A stretch of DNA of 64,000 nt from Cryptomeria japonica (lineage: Eukaryota; Streptophyta; Pinopsida; Cupressales; Cupressaceae): assembly GCF_030272615.1 (NCBI RefSeq), contig NC_081406.1, positions 469,138,400 through 469,202,399 of the forward strand, read 5' to 3'. This document shows, piece after piece, positions 9,431-22,296 of the stretch; positions within the stretch are counted from its first letter, which is position 1; each line of letters opens with the position of its first letter. Position numbers and translations under genes: made by a program. The notes below the pieces were generated by a model, which saw only the letters and a program-made list of their open reading frames with translations, searched no databases and was not told the origin of the DNA.

Positions 9431-12400
9431 CTTCTTCTTTTGAGATCAAGTTGCGACCATACAAGAATAACCTTAGAAAATATTTTGGAAGAAGAAGCTT
9501 GATAAAAGAACTTAGCAAAAAAAATTGGATTTTTTATTTGATTTGATGGGATGATTGATTGGGTCCTTAGATTAGGACAAAGTTTATTAATATCACATCC
9601 TTGTCCTTGAACATGGATTTCAGGTGGAGGAGACTGATGATGAAAACCACAAATGAGGTAGCAACCAAGTTGGGTAAAATTTAGACCTTTCAAATGATGA
9701 TCAAAAAGTCTTCTTCTACTAAGGATTAACTAATGATCCTAAGAAAAATAAAGATGTAGAATTGGGGTCTTGATCGACCCAAAAGGATGAGGCAAAGGTA
9801 CTTGGGGGAGATTCATTCCCAAGCATAAAATCCAAATGATTAATTGATTAAATATGAGGTCCAAATAAAACTCCACAAGGTACAAAACCTTAGAGTGAGG
9901 TTGATTTGATTTGGATGATTGATTGAAGGATTGGATGATTGATTAAAGATTGATTTGATTAAGGTTTCATTGTTGGATTTATTGATGTGCTAAGTCCTTA
10001 GAATAAAGTGAATGATGAAAGATAAAAGAAGGGTGATAATCATGACTAGAAGAAAGTGGTGACTAGATTATTCTTGACAAGAGAACAACTCAATAAGTGA
10101 TAGGTTCGGACAGCAAATTGTATGAAGGGATGCGACCACCCTGATTTTGATGATAGTTGGTATTAAAAGACAAGCTTGATCCTTGGTGTAGGGCATGGAC
10201 TCTTAGTTCATCATTAGCATCAAACTAATTGCTATAACAATGGGTATAATCGTGATATCGATGCAAGAAGGTCCTATGTTTAAGAAAGAGTTTGTGATTG
10301 GTATACCAAAATTTTTGGTGTGTAACAAGTTGTGTTTGGTTGAGTTTCTTCTTCTTGACTTAATGATGGATAGACTTCTTGGGATGATTATACAACTTAG
10401 GCTTATGGAACATGAGGTGAAAATGAGGTGGACTAGATTTGGACTTTGTATATGGAAGTGTAGAAATTTTGAGTTTGAATGTTGATCAAATGTGCAAAAT
10501 GAAGAAGTTGTTCGTCAACCTACTCTTGGCAAGAAAAAATCAAGCATAGAAAACACATTGGCCAAGTGTACCTCTCAATAGTGAGTGTGCAAGTGATAGG
10601 GGGCCTAGATTATCCTAAACATATTTTACGGGTATATAACAAATGAAGACACTTGAAGTCAACATAACTTAGGCTGGAAAGTGGAAACCACTTGATGGGC
10701 CCCTTGCATAAGAAATACCTCACTAAGGTGGACAAATAGAGATTTTGGTAGCACTAGCTCCACTCCATGACACTCACTTCTTGGGCATACCATATTCTCT
10801 TACTCCAAAGAACCAAAGATCTATTACATGGGGAAATTATGTCTCATCATTAGCAGATACATGAGGAGTTACTTCGGGGTACAATTTGCATCCCCTGCAC
10901 TATCAAATGTAGGATTTTGGCTACTAAAATTGGCATCTATTGTAATTTCAGAGGGATCACCAATCCAACGATGGATTCTCAAAGAAAGCCACTTAAGGCT
11001 CTAACTAAGCTTATCAGTGCAGGGAGGGCCCCCACATACGTCAAATTCACTCAACACTCCAACCGCCTAACCAACTTATTTATATAGCAGCTCGGAAAAC
11101 CCGCTTGAGATCGCACCGAGAGATTTGATATCCCTAACATGTCCCAATTTGAGATACTCTTGTGGGGTGATGAAATCCCCAATCAAGAAATACCCCTCAA
11201 CTACTAAAGTGAAAAAGAGGGTATTGTTGATCACTCGCTCTTACACCCAAGATCCACGAAGATGAGCGGAGAGGATACTAGAGTGCAATGATGGGTTTAC
11301 CCAACACTAAATGTGCAAGTGCACAAGACACATAAGACACTTGTTAATTTTAATCCCACATATATATGATTTTATAACTAAAAATGCCACAAAATAATCT
11401 ACGTTAGTGGGAAAAAGATGTCTTGGACAAATGTGTTGCAACAAAAACAGTTAGTAGTCTTAGGATAATGGCTTGGACAAATGAAATAGACTTGCAAAAC
11501 TCAAAACTAGATTAGTAACACAAAATCCTTAAGAATACAGTGCAAGTGCTTATCCACAAGAGTAGGCATTACAGCGCCTCCGTAGACGTTGAAGTGTCTA
11601 CACAAAAGTTGATGCAATTGCACCTAGCTACCAAAGAGAAAGGAAAGTGAGAAACGTATATTTAAATCAAATTCAAATTTTGAGTCTAAATTTTACCTTT
11701 TGCGTAGGCGTTGATGCTTAGCACAGACGCTTATGCATATGCACAAGCATCAAAGTACAAAATTAAATGCCTGACAAAGTTAGTTAAAAACTTGAATTTC
11801 AAATTTCAAAATTTGAAATTTGGGTGGAAGGTCTAGCTCACTACAGGTGCTGAACCAAAGCACAGATGTTGAGGTGTCTGTGCAAGTGTTGATCGGCTTG
11901 ATACCCGAAAAATTAATCTATGCTACTTAAAATTTGTTGAAAAATAGAGATAAAAAAACTACCCTGGCTTTGTTTTTGTTCTTTTATTTTTTTCTAAATG
12001 TTTTTGCAATTTTTTTATGATTAGAAACAAATAAAGACTAAAATTAAAGTATCTAAAGACACTGTGGAAACGTCAAATGCCAGCGCATATGTTGAAGTAG
12101 CTGAAACCTGCAAAAAGGCGGATCAATTTTTCAAATTCAAAATGGAAACGTTGATTGCTAGCAGAGATGTCGAAACAACCAAGTGAATATGTTGAAGGGT
12201 AGGTGGAAACATTGAAGCGTCAACTTGTGTGCTAAAATCACAAAAAACTAACAAAGTAATTAGTTTCTAGGGACGTGGGTCCCACCAGGCATGCCAAAAT
12301 GAACCAAGTGAAAAACTTTGCAAGGTTAGGAAGTCAATTCAAATCCAAATAAACATAAAACATTCAAATAAAAGACATGAAAATAACCTTTTATACCTTT

Positions 12401-13606
12401 GCAAAGGATCTCTTTTGTTCCTCCGATTGGACCTTTAGTGAAGCCAAGGATGCACCCCTTCCTAGCTTGTTTGGATTGGTCCTAGATGGATATGTGGGTT
12501 GCTCCCCAAATTGCATAATAAATGGTAATGGAGATGGATGAAGGATGAATGCTCAAGTGGAGGATATGAATGTCATGGATACTAAGTGATAATTTGCCTA
12601 GAGTGGAGGTGCTTGGAGTATGATTTCTAAAGCTAAAAGGCTAGCATGAGATTGCACAAATTGGATATGGAAAAAAAAGGGGAGGAGACCCCAATTTATA
12701 GACTTGAGAGAGGAGAAATGGACAGTTGAGATTGAATGGAAATGGAGGGTTAAGATTGAATGAGATGGAGCACATGGATTGAGGAGACGATGACATGACT
12801 AGGTGTGGAGGCCAAGAGATTTGTCATAAAGGCTTTTTTTGTCTCCACACTCCACAATCCATATAGGGAAGAGATCCCCAAGTACATTGGAAGAATAAAA
12901 AGAAATAAAAAATTCCTTCGGAGATGGATGAGGAATTAAAAATTCTCAAATAATGAAGTGCATGGGGAAAGGGAATGAGAAAAGGAATTTAAAATTCCTT
13001 AGGAAGGTGAGAGGCATAGAGGAATGTGAGATTTTGAATTTCTTTGAAATGATCCAATTAGGTGCATTTAAAGTTGGAAGGTGAGGAGGGGACAGGTGGA
13101 TTTAACCATTTATGGCTATTGGTTGACTTGGTGGCTAATCATGGGGATTAGCCACTAGAAAATGATTAGGGGAGATGGTTAGGTGGGATAGTGAGATATT
13201 AGAAGACAATTGGGATTTGTAGGAGGATTTGACAAGAGGAGAGAGAATGAGTGGAGGAATTAAAAATTGAAGAATAATGTTAAGCATGATTATGAGGGAT
13301 TCTAGAAGAATTAATTAGGCTAATGAAGGATTAGAGGAAGTGATTTGTAGGAATCACATGACTAAGTTAATTAATTGTTATTAAACTAACTAAGAGGGGA
13401 TTTTGGAAGAATTAATTCATTTTGATGACTTTAGAAGAATGAAGGATAATCAATTTATTTAATAAATCAATTATTGGACTATAATGACAGGATTAATTAA
13501 ATTAATTAATTATGAGAAGAATAAAGGGTAACATAATTAAATTGATTAATTATGTAAAAATGATAAAATTAATTAAATATTTAATTGAATTAATTTTGGA
13601 TGTACA
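9431..13606 (-). repeat. Gypsy-1 leader and 5' LTR region (boundary unresolved)
   Basis: These 4.2 kb contain no coherent ORF. Around 11570-12230 there are irregular copies of a motif like gttgaagtgtctg with cacagacgttgatg, and from about 12900 to 13600 the sequence is dominated by TTAATTAA-type tracts. The gypsy-2 LTR has the same order: short degenerate repeats, then a purine-rich stretch, then TTAATTAA tracts, then TACA. I therefore read most of this as the gypsy-1 5' LTR. The part next to the gag start (9431 to about 9900) is probably leader. No promoter or primer-binding site could be assigned with confidence. Confidence 0.45.
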
Positions 13607-15213
13607 CATGCTATTATGTCTATTTCTGTTGAGCTTTTGTAATTATTGTAACAATCTATAAAAAAAATTGCATTATCCTCCTCTCAAGGTTAGTGTAGGA
13701 AGTTGTTCCATAATTAACTTCCTTACATATTATAGGAACCATGTTCATCATATAAACACTATAGAATCAGTCATAGGCATCATATGAGCATACACATAAG
13801 ATCATAATCATTAACCCTGCATTGCAAATCATATAGACATCACATGTAGTCACTGCCAAAATCATATGTTTCTTAAATATTGATGAGCCCTATTTTTTAT
13901 ATCTTATTTAGACCCTTAATGTTGCTTGAAACTCCTTTATATTTTCAAAAGACATTATATTACATAGCTTATGTCCGTATTATGCCATAAGTTTAAGTGA
14001 ACCTTTGATGTCTTAAAGTCTTTTTGAATGAATACCATGAATACTAGATGAATGTGTTTTGGGTTATGAATGGTGATAAATGTCATGTTTTAAGTGATTT
14101 TGAATTAATATAGATATTTGCATGCTTAACCTCTTGAATGGAATTATTATAAGAATGGTTTCAAGTTCTTAAGAAATCAGTTAATGTAGTTGCCAAGTTG
14201 TAGCTGAGCCATGAGGAGATTGGAAGCAACAATCCAAGAAGGAGTCAATATTGTTATAAACAATTAGCCATCTATTATGACATTTAAAGAATATTTGATT
14301 CAATCCAAGAGTAGTCATCTTCTCATTCAATCATCATGTTTGTTGGTGGATTAAATATAGGAGAAATATGTTATGAAAACTAATTGCCATGAGTAGAGTC
14401 CTACTTTGATTCAACTTTTATGTTTCTTGTTTTCATGTTTTCAATAAAATCTATCCTCCTGATCTTTAGGAGTGGAGTAGCTGAAGTAGTTAGATAATAA
14501 AAGCTCTTCTCTCTCATAAATTCAATTAGCCTATTGTAGAAAATTCTAGTGTGAGAAGATGTGTAATTTCCTATTTTTGTTGAGCATTAGAAATAAAGAA
14601 AGAAGTTCATATTATCTATGTTACCCATGTGAGTGCCTAATAGAATTATGAATACATAGTATTTGAGTTTTGAAATAGTTTCTAGTAGAATCATCCAAGG
14701 GGGCCCACTCATGAGGACTCCACTTGTTAGTTTTTAGTTGGTTTCAATTTTATTCTTAGCATAGTTTCAATAATTGAATGCTCCTACAGCCGCAAAAACT
14801 ATGTTTTGTGATGTTCCTACAACCAAGGTAGAGAAGAACTATTTCTTTTATTGGTTATTGTTTTATTGTTCTTGAGAAATGTTTGTTAGTATTTATCTTA
14901 ATAGAAAAGTACTTGATGGTTTCCAAATTTGATTGCTTTTTGAAAAATTTCTTTCTTGATTTATGTTCTAGGACCAAGATGCTCCTAGTGCACAAACAAT
15001 GCTATCCCATTTCAAGTCATACGTCTAGGTTGATATGATAAATGAGCTTTAATAATGAGATCTAATGGCTACTTAGTAAAGATATCATTTCTCTAAGTTG
15101 AGGTATTATGCTCAGTTGTCTATCCATTATTAGAGACCAATAGATATCAAAATATTTGTTTTAATGTACAAAATCAATCAAATGGAGTAAGTGTCTAATG
15201 CAATGAATCAAAA
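13607..15213. other. Unassigned AT-rich stretch
   Basis: I see no ORF of note, no LTR ends and no clear repeats here. It begins just outside the inferred end of gypsy-1 and probably represents the older DNA into which gypsy-1 inserted, or a more decayed element. Confidence 0.3.
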
Positions 15214-16030
15214 TTAACTAGTATTGCTTCTATCCTTAAAATGAGTGTGCCTCTTCACACAAGGCTCAGATGGTCCTTCCTTGGAAGGAGGCCTAGGTGG
15301 CCTCAAAGGTTCCTCAACACTACTACTACTAGTAGACCTATAAGAACATGTCATGTAGCCTAAAGTATAACTAGGAGCCCTCCTATTAGGAGACACAGAA
15401 ATCTCATATAATCCTTTCCAATACCGGATCTCACAAATTGCATTGAGGAACTTTTGATCAATATTTAACAATGGTAAATTCATAGTCTCAATCAACCTAG
15501 CCATGATATGATCAACCATTTGAGCATGTCTAAGAGTTGTATCTCTCTCAACTGTCAACTCAGCAACCAATATTTGAGTGGTTTCTCACTAAGCTTGTAA
15601 TGAATCAATCTAGTCTATAGATCTACTTGATCATCTCTGACTATAACTAGGTCCTCTTTGCCAATGGGCACATCTTGTGAGCCCTCATCAACATCCATCT
15701 CCTCATCGTGCAGACCCTCCTCACCAACTAGATAATCTAGTACCTATAGAGCCTAAACCTAAAATGCCCATTTTTGTGGACCCTCTATCTCCTTCACCTA
15801 TATAGGAATAGCCTATGGCACTCCTCTACCACCTCCACGATCTCTACCACTTCTACCACCTCTACCACCTCCACCATTTCTATCACCTCTACCACCTCCA
15901 TCACCTCTACCACCTCCACCACCACCCTTATCACCATTGTCACCTCAACCACCTCCATCTCTTCCACCACCCTAACAATGACCTTTTCCTCTTAATCTAC
16001 CCCTCCTCCCTCAACCCTGTGGCTCCTTAA
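15214..16030 (-). pseudogene. Decayed ORF: Gly/Arg-rich, acidic, then coiled-coil protein (unknown)
   Basis: On the minus strand a glycine- and arginine-rich stretch (about 16020-15830, repeats of GGRGD/GGRGG type) leads into an acidic segment (EEMDVDEGSQDV) and then, through stops, into a 118-residue frame at 15570-15214. That frame starts with a short coiled coil (ELTVERDTTLRHAQ), continues with RYWKGLYE, a Ser-rich segment and a Pro-rich tail with EPLRPPRPPSKEGP. I do not recognise a domain. The low-complexity start plus coiled coil suggests another retroelement-associated ORF, but a remnant of a host gene is possible. At least one frame change and several stops are present. On the plus strand the same DNA gives spurious His/Tyr/Leu or Thr/Ser-rich frames, which I discount. 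Confidence 0.4.
15829..15965. repeat. TCTACCACC-type simple repeat
   Basis: Irregular 9-base units of the form tctaccacc/tccaccacc run for about 130 bases, with variants such as tctatcacc and tccatcacc. On the minus strand they encode the Gly/Arg-rich segment of the decayed ORF around them. Confidence 0.75.
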
Positions 16031-17248
16031 GAATACGAATAACTAGATCAATAAGATGTATTGGTTGGTGTATAAGGGATTTAAAATTATAGATCAAATG
16101 CTTTAGGGTAACAACAAAATAAAAGCTAAATACATCCATGCAAGTAAACACACACTTTATTAAGGGATTTAAAATCATAGATGGTTGACATTGGTAAATT
16201 AGATAAACATATAAAATATCCTTTAGTTATGATCAAATAGGGTTGGCTCATTAACCATACATACACACCAAAGTCAAAAAGGTCACTAGCTTGACTTTAG
16301 GGACTAGACAACATGATATGTTTAAGTGAAATCCATGGTGAGCTCCATCACATGCCTTCCATTAGTAAAAAACCTATAAATTTATTGCACATTGAAGAAA
16401 AGCATAAAATTCAACATTAGAAATCATACTAAAGCAACATATGATGATCAAAAAAATATCTAATGAATCAAGACACCTACACTTCTTTCAATTACATCAT
16501 ATCACTCAATATAGACCGTTTATCTAGCATATATAAATCAAGATAAAACACGGGTTAACACAAGTGAATATTATAATTATTCCTTCATATTGAACCTATT
16601 TGAATGTTAAATGAATATCTGTACCTCAGATATTTATCATCATTTATTGTATTCGTATATTCCTCATGTCGAAATGAAAGGTTAAAATTAGTAAATCATG
16701 TTATGTTATTAAAATTAAAAAGAAAAAGAAAAAAGTTGATTTAATGAATGCTTTCATGTTATGTACTAATTGATTAAAGCCGGTAAAAGATAAATTTGAT
16801 ATCTTCTCTTGCTTCTTGTTATTTGAATTTTATTTGAACAAAAAGAAAAGATTATTAAATAATTTCAAATTAATCATTGAATGGTTAACATGGGTAAAAG
16901 ATGAGTAAAATATCACTTTCCTTGCATGTGCTTTTGTTGGAAAGGTTAATTACGTGAATGTAATTACTTACCATAACTATATTATTTGACTGAGATTTCA
17001 TAAGTAGATTCACTTTCTTATATGCTTAATTTGTTCTTAGTGCATTCATTTTAAGGAGTGTTTGGGAAGGCATGGGCTTTCCTCTATCATCTAGTGCCTT
17101 GGAGGAGTGGTTATTGTATGAATTCATATAACACCCAATGATTTGGAGAAATATGGTCACACGTTCTAATTAAAGGACAAAGTTATCTTACATCAAGCAA
17201 CCATCAATGATCATAAGATACATGAAATTATCAACCAAGAATATAAAC
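16031..17248. other. Unassigned AT-rich stretch
   Basis: No coherent ORF or LTR ends are seen. The words taagggatttaaaat and catagat recur twice near 16070 and 16160, without forming an array. The stretch ends where the gypsy-3 3' LTR begins. Confidence 0.3.
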
Positions 17249-20200
17249 TGTAATGCTTGCCAAAATACCCTAGACAAATACACTAACTAACATGCACATA
17301 GAGAATTTTTTTTTTTCAACATCTACCAATGCCACATAAACAACTATATTCTTGTATGCATCAATCATTCAATGATAAGAATAACATCTAATTATCATAA
17401 CATAATCTCAAGAATACATAACGCAAGTGGAAATAAACACAATACATATAAGTATTCCCTAGGGTATCTCAACGTCATTACCTAATCTATTCATACCCAA
17501 CAACATGAACATTACTATAACTCGTGCATACTATCTCTAACATTATTTATTCCTTCCATGCATATACATTTAAACATTCACTATCCCGTAGTATGAATAC
17601 ATCCATGTACTATACATATGTAAGCCATCCCCTTTCAAGTTTATTTTAAATCACCAATGCCAAATGTTCCTAATCCCAATCACTTAAACATTTCTAACAT
17701 CATATTCCAATTCCAATATACTTTATCAAATTTCCAATATTACAAGAGACCAAATGCATATCATAAAACCCAATACCATTATTGCAATTATTGAATCAAT
17801 ATCAAAGATACACATGTTACATCATTATGCTTACTTATACATCATCTACCATCTCACATGAGTACAATATCCTTTTACATCAAGGAGAACAGTTCCAATT
17901 TACATTATAATTACATCATGTATCCAATACATACATATGCCATATGAATCATATACATCAATTTGCTACGAATATCCATTCGTAGCTGAGAAGACAAGAG
18001 ATCCAGATCCACGCAAGAGAGTCCAATGAAGAAAATCCCAATGGAAGAAGGCATCAAACCACTCTAACCATGTGGAACCATAAGGAACCATCCCCCGTGC
18101 TAGGAGATGCTACAAGATCCCACTCACACTCTAGATCTAGGCTGACACCTAATAGCCAAAGGAAGACCAATACAAAATAAGTGCAAGAATGCAAATCACA
18201 AAATCTCTAATCATAAATCCCCCAAAGGCAACACATCAAATCAAGACTCAAGGCACTAGGACCTACATGTAGGGAAAAGAGTGTCATCACATGCAACAAA
18301 TGGGAACCTAGGCACCTGTCCTGACCATCCTAGATGCACATGTAGAGCCATCTCAACCTCTATGGAGTAAGGGAGATTAGCTTACTTGGGTTACCAAGGC
18401 CTTCCCAATCCTATCTCTGATCTCTACCACTAGGAAAGGCAGAGGGGCCACCAACCATTTCTTATCTTATTAAGATGAGCTATTCTACCCAAAATCCAAG
18501 AATTATTAATTAGATTATCACTTGATTACAAAGAATAAACTCCCAATGAGCTATTTTGGCAATCTAGACTCTGGGTAACCTAGCCGTCTACTTCACACAA
18601 TCCCAATCACTCATGTGGAAGCCCACTCCCCCCTAGAATGCTCCTAGACCTTCAAGGTAACAACATAACAATGCAAAACATGACCATGGGCTCACAACCC
18701 AACAATACCTAGTAAATCAAGGTGCAAAACAACCAATAACATTGAAACCACAACAAGAAGGCTCACAAGAGACATACAAAGCAAGAACCTTCACCAATCA
18801 TGGCAATAAAGGAACTAAAGAATAGGTATAAAACCAAGACCAATCTAAGAGAAACTCCAATCCTCAATAGTGAGGCAATAACATCCCACTAGAATTCTCA
18901 TAAACATTCCTCAATAGCAAGGCATCCTTCCTCTCGCTAGAGCAATCAAATGTATAAGTGAAATCCTCAATGGTAGGGCACAAAACCTCATACCGAAGCA
19001 CAAAATAATCATGCAAAGATTAAATGACATCATAAACAACTCAAAGAAAATCATGCAATCCAAAAATGCCTCTGGAAAATGCACAAATCTGAAAAACCAA
19101 ACATACAAGTCAAACTGCAAATTCCAACACCCCTGGAGCAGATTAGCACTCTTGGTTTCTAGATTATCACCCCTGGTAGCTAGAATAGTGTTTTGGGTTA
19201 ACTCCCCAGTGTTTTGGGTAAATTACCCAGCATTTTGGGCAAATTGCCCAGCGTTTTGGGTCTTAGAAATGGCATTTTGGGTAAAATTTAATAAAATCAA
19301 GAAAAAATGATAAATAAGAAAAGGGCACTTGCCCAGGTATGCATAGGAGTTCACAAAAGACCCAAAAGAACTCCTAGAAGGTTTCGGAGATCAAAAAAAC
19401 ATAAGGGAAACATATAATTAAGGGATTACACACTCACAAAAAGAATTAATCATCAACAAACAATCTTAAATGCTCTCCAAAAGTGCTCAAAATGACATGC
19501 CATCTGCACATCAATAAGGGAAGACATAATAACACCACAATAGCTACAAGAAAACATTACAAAGGCTATTCCAAGCCCATTCACATCTCCAGAACTTCAC
19601 AAATGGTCTATAGCCACAACGCAAGTGATAGGAAGACAATAAATATCTCCTGGCAAAGTCACGAAGAATTGTAAACTTGCAATCATGCACAAAAATTTGG
19701 TATAATTCATAACACACACAAGGACAATGCTAAAAATTCCAAAAGCATGATAAAATTACATATAGTTACAAAGAAGGGGAATAAAAGTCCATTAAAGGAG
19801 AATTTAGAATAAACACTTCCTGACAATCAACATTTTTCAAAAATTTAAAATCAATCAATCAAATACAAATCCCAGCCTTCCTAAATCTTTGCTTCAAGCA
19901 TAAATTGAATACTCTAAACTTCAATCTAATCATAATATAATATTTAACAGACACCATGCATACAATCTTTTAAGAAATGAAATTTGTAGATAGAAAATTA
20001 AGAATCTCCAACCTGGAAATCACAATCCTAGCAAGAATAATTAATGAAGGACAATCAATACAACAATCTTCAAACCAAATCTTCAACCAAAAATATTTCA
20101 ACAATCCAATCCAAAAATTAAACTAAATCCAAATCTTTCAACTCTGAAATGCAAAGAAGCCAACCTCTGTAAACGAACATGCAACAAAATTTATAAAAAT

Positions 20201-21389
20201 TAAAACAAAACTATAGAAAAACCTCGACCAATCAGAAAATTCGATGAAACAATATATTATACCTACCATATGATATACCAATGCAAAAATAATATAAAAT
20301 AATAATTACCAAACTTACCAAGCTCACAACCAATGGTAAAACAGGGTAGGTAGAATCAACAATTAATTAAATAACCAAGAGGGTAAAAAGAATAATAATA
20401 ATATAATCAACCAATATAAATAAATACCCACATAATATTAAAAACCACAACAAATAATTAATAAATAATAATTAATCCTTAGCCATAATAATGATATTAA
20501 ATCATTAATTTAAATATAAAACTGAGGATAATTAAGAATAATAATCACCCATTAATTTTAAAATATTTATATCAAGTGTTTATCTAATCTATTATTATAA
20601 ACTATTTTAATCCATTAATTTTAATTTAACATTATTAAACTATATAAATCAATTAATTAATTTAATAATTAAATCAAACAATAATCACAACACTACACAA
20701 CAAGAATAACTCAAGAAATCACTAGATGCTAAACAACAACTCGCACTAAGACACTAAACTGACAAAGGTGATAGTTTTCATGTCATCTTATACGCTAAAC
20801 CTAGAGTATAGAGTGGGTTTTCATGTCATCTTTGATCAACTTGCCATTGGGACAAGACACACACTCAAACTCGTGTAGCCAGGTAGAGTCGATGTCTAGT
20901 ACCTACAAACCTGACATCACCAACTCAAGTACAACAACTTATATAATAACATATATCATATAATAGGAAGACAAGTGAAGGGGAATCACAATGCCATATC
21001 ATGCTCATAAATGAGTGGTACGACATCGTACCTTTCAAAACTGCAGTAGAAGACATTCACAATCAACAAACACTACCATAGTCACCCTCATCATAAGATA
21101 AGGTTAGCACATAGCATGATATCATCAAATCACCATAAGCAAACATGAATCACACATATAACATTACATATCAATCATCAATGAGTAATCTATGATCACA
21201 ATAATCTATGAATGTCATCATCTACAAGTAATTGTGATGTCAATATAATATCTCATATCCATAAGGAAGCATCTAAATCATAATTAAACCCATAAACATC
21301 TAATCAAAGCATCACAAAATAGTCTAAGCTATGCCAATATAGTCTAACAATGCATAAAAAGGAAAGATGAATCAGGGAGGGGCACTACA
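17249..21389 (-). repeat. Gypsy-3 3' LTR (complete, about 4.1 kb)
   Basis: The plus strand starts TGTAATGC and ends GGGCACTACA, giving imperfect terminal inverted repeats (TGTAGTGCC and GGCATTACA on the minus strand). The left part matches 22297-23087 and the central part matches 29249-30417. It contains no retroelement coding motif. Its right half is AT-rich with TTAATTAA tracts (about 20340-20700). Confidence 0.8.
19185..19285. repeat. Short tandem repeats of a gttttgggtaaatt-like unit
   Basis: About six imperfect units of 18-20 bases (cagtgttttgggtaaattaccc and variants) occur within the gypsy-3 LTR. The partner LTR has two to three units (30378-30417) before it is interrupted, and the copia element inserted exactly in this array. 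Confidence 0.65.
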
Positions 21390-21402
21390 TCCTCCCCTCT
21401 TG
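21390..21402 (-). promoter_or_regulatory. Gypsy-3 polypurine tract
   Basis: The minus strand reads CAAGAGGGGAGGA immediately before the start of the 3' LTR (TGTAGTGCC). This is the composition and place expected for a gypsy polypurine tract. Confidence 0.75.
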
Positions 21403-21410
21403 TCCCAGGC

Positions 21411-22124
21411 TTATTCCTGGAAGCCTAAAACAAGTAGGAAAATATCTCTCTCAACATGTTGTAAGAACATCAGCTCATCATCTACTATCCCAATGTATTA
21501 TTTAAGCTCAAAGAACTTACGCTTGTAAGTACTCAATTGACATATCCTACTGCCTCAAATCATGAAACTCATCTGCCTTCCTCTACCTCCAATGATTTGA
21601 CAAGAAACAAGCATGAAACTGCTCCAAAAAAAACTCCCATGAAACTGTCGCAATGTCCAAATGTAGCTTCTACTCCTCCATATGCCAACATGTAGATGCA
21701 AAATCAAGAAGATGCATGATCACACACCTCACCTTGATGTTACTACTATACGAATGCATGACAAAAAACCTTCCCATATCCAACAACCAAGTCTCTACCT
21801 CCATACCTCTGCTAAAACCATCAAAAGTAGGAAGGAGAGACCTCAAAAGATCTCTCATATGGCCTACTGCAACTACATCCTAATCCACCTCAACTCTCCT
21901 TCGAGGTGAACGCAAATGCTACCTCAAAGATTTGGAAACTCCTCCTGCTGGTTCTTGTTTTGTCTTGGCCCCAAACAACCAAGAATCTCCTGGAACAACT
22001 AAGGAATCACATCACCCCCTTGCCGACTATGTTGTTGCTCCTCATGACGTGACCCTTCAAAAACCTTAGGATAAGGATTTCATCGAGTACCCATACAACC
22101 ACGACCTCTACCTCTAGCAAGCAT
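21411..22124 (-). pseudogene. Gypsy-3 gag remnant
   Basis: From a possible ATG at 22124 (MLARGRGRG) the minus strand passes through stops to a 62-residue clean frame (21858-21670). That frame reads as a plant Ty3/gypsy gag capsid segment: LLPTFDG, WLLDMGRFF, NIKVRCVIMHL, then a tryptophan/Met-Glu end. Downstream frames continue with STYKRKFFELK and YIGIVDDELM, also typical of this domain, and stop at 21411, only about 20 bases before the 3' LTR. No knuckle, protease or pol motif follows. The interior is therefore either a family-wide non-autonomous form or a deletion derivative. It would have made capsid only. Confidence 0.7.
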
Positions 22125-22279
22125 CTTGTCTAAGCAAGACACAAAATACTATAAGATGAAATATAGGGCAACTAAACGCAAGAAAACAACTACTAGGGAT
22201 AATCATGTGACTAATCCCACACTAAAGTGTTAATACACATAATAGGATCATATGAAACCAGATACCCAATGTATGAACA

Positions 22280-22294
22280 TGAGCTTTGATACCA
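22280..22294 (-). promoter_or_regulatory. Gypsy-3 primer-binding site (Met tRNA type)
   Basis: The minus strand reads TGGTATCAAAGCTCA two bases after the 5' LTR. It is a one-base variant of the common TGGTATCAGAGC site, and its last bases differ from those used by elements A, B and copia. Confidence 0.8.
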
Positions 22295-22296
22295 GA

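Larger units (their letters stand above)
1..13606 (-). mobile_element. Gypsy-1: partial Ty3/gypsy retrotransposon, interrupted by element A
   Basis: Reading the minus strand from right to left gives an LTR and leader (about 13606 to 9431), a gag start (ATG at 9430), then, after the 6.6-kb element A, the rest of gag and an aspartic protease that runs off the left edge. RT and integrase must lie outside the window. The right limit at 13606 is inferred: an AT-rich LTR-like tract ends in TGTACA there, as the gypsy-2 LTR ends in TCTACA at 59816. I could not find the left end of the LTR or a primer-binding site, so the split between LTR and leader is open. Numerous stops and frame changes show an old, dead copy. 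Confidence 0.65.

Noticed and set aside
15774-16030. Plus-strand Thr/Ser/Ile or His/Tyr/Leu repeat proteins
   Set aside because: They are shadows of the TCTACCACC repeat; the minus strand gives the coherent Gly-rich reading.
19011-19310. Frame with repeated AFWVN segments
   Set aside because: It reflects the gttttgggtaaatt repeat in the LTR and has no counterpart outside it.
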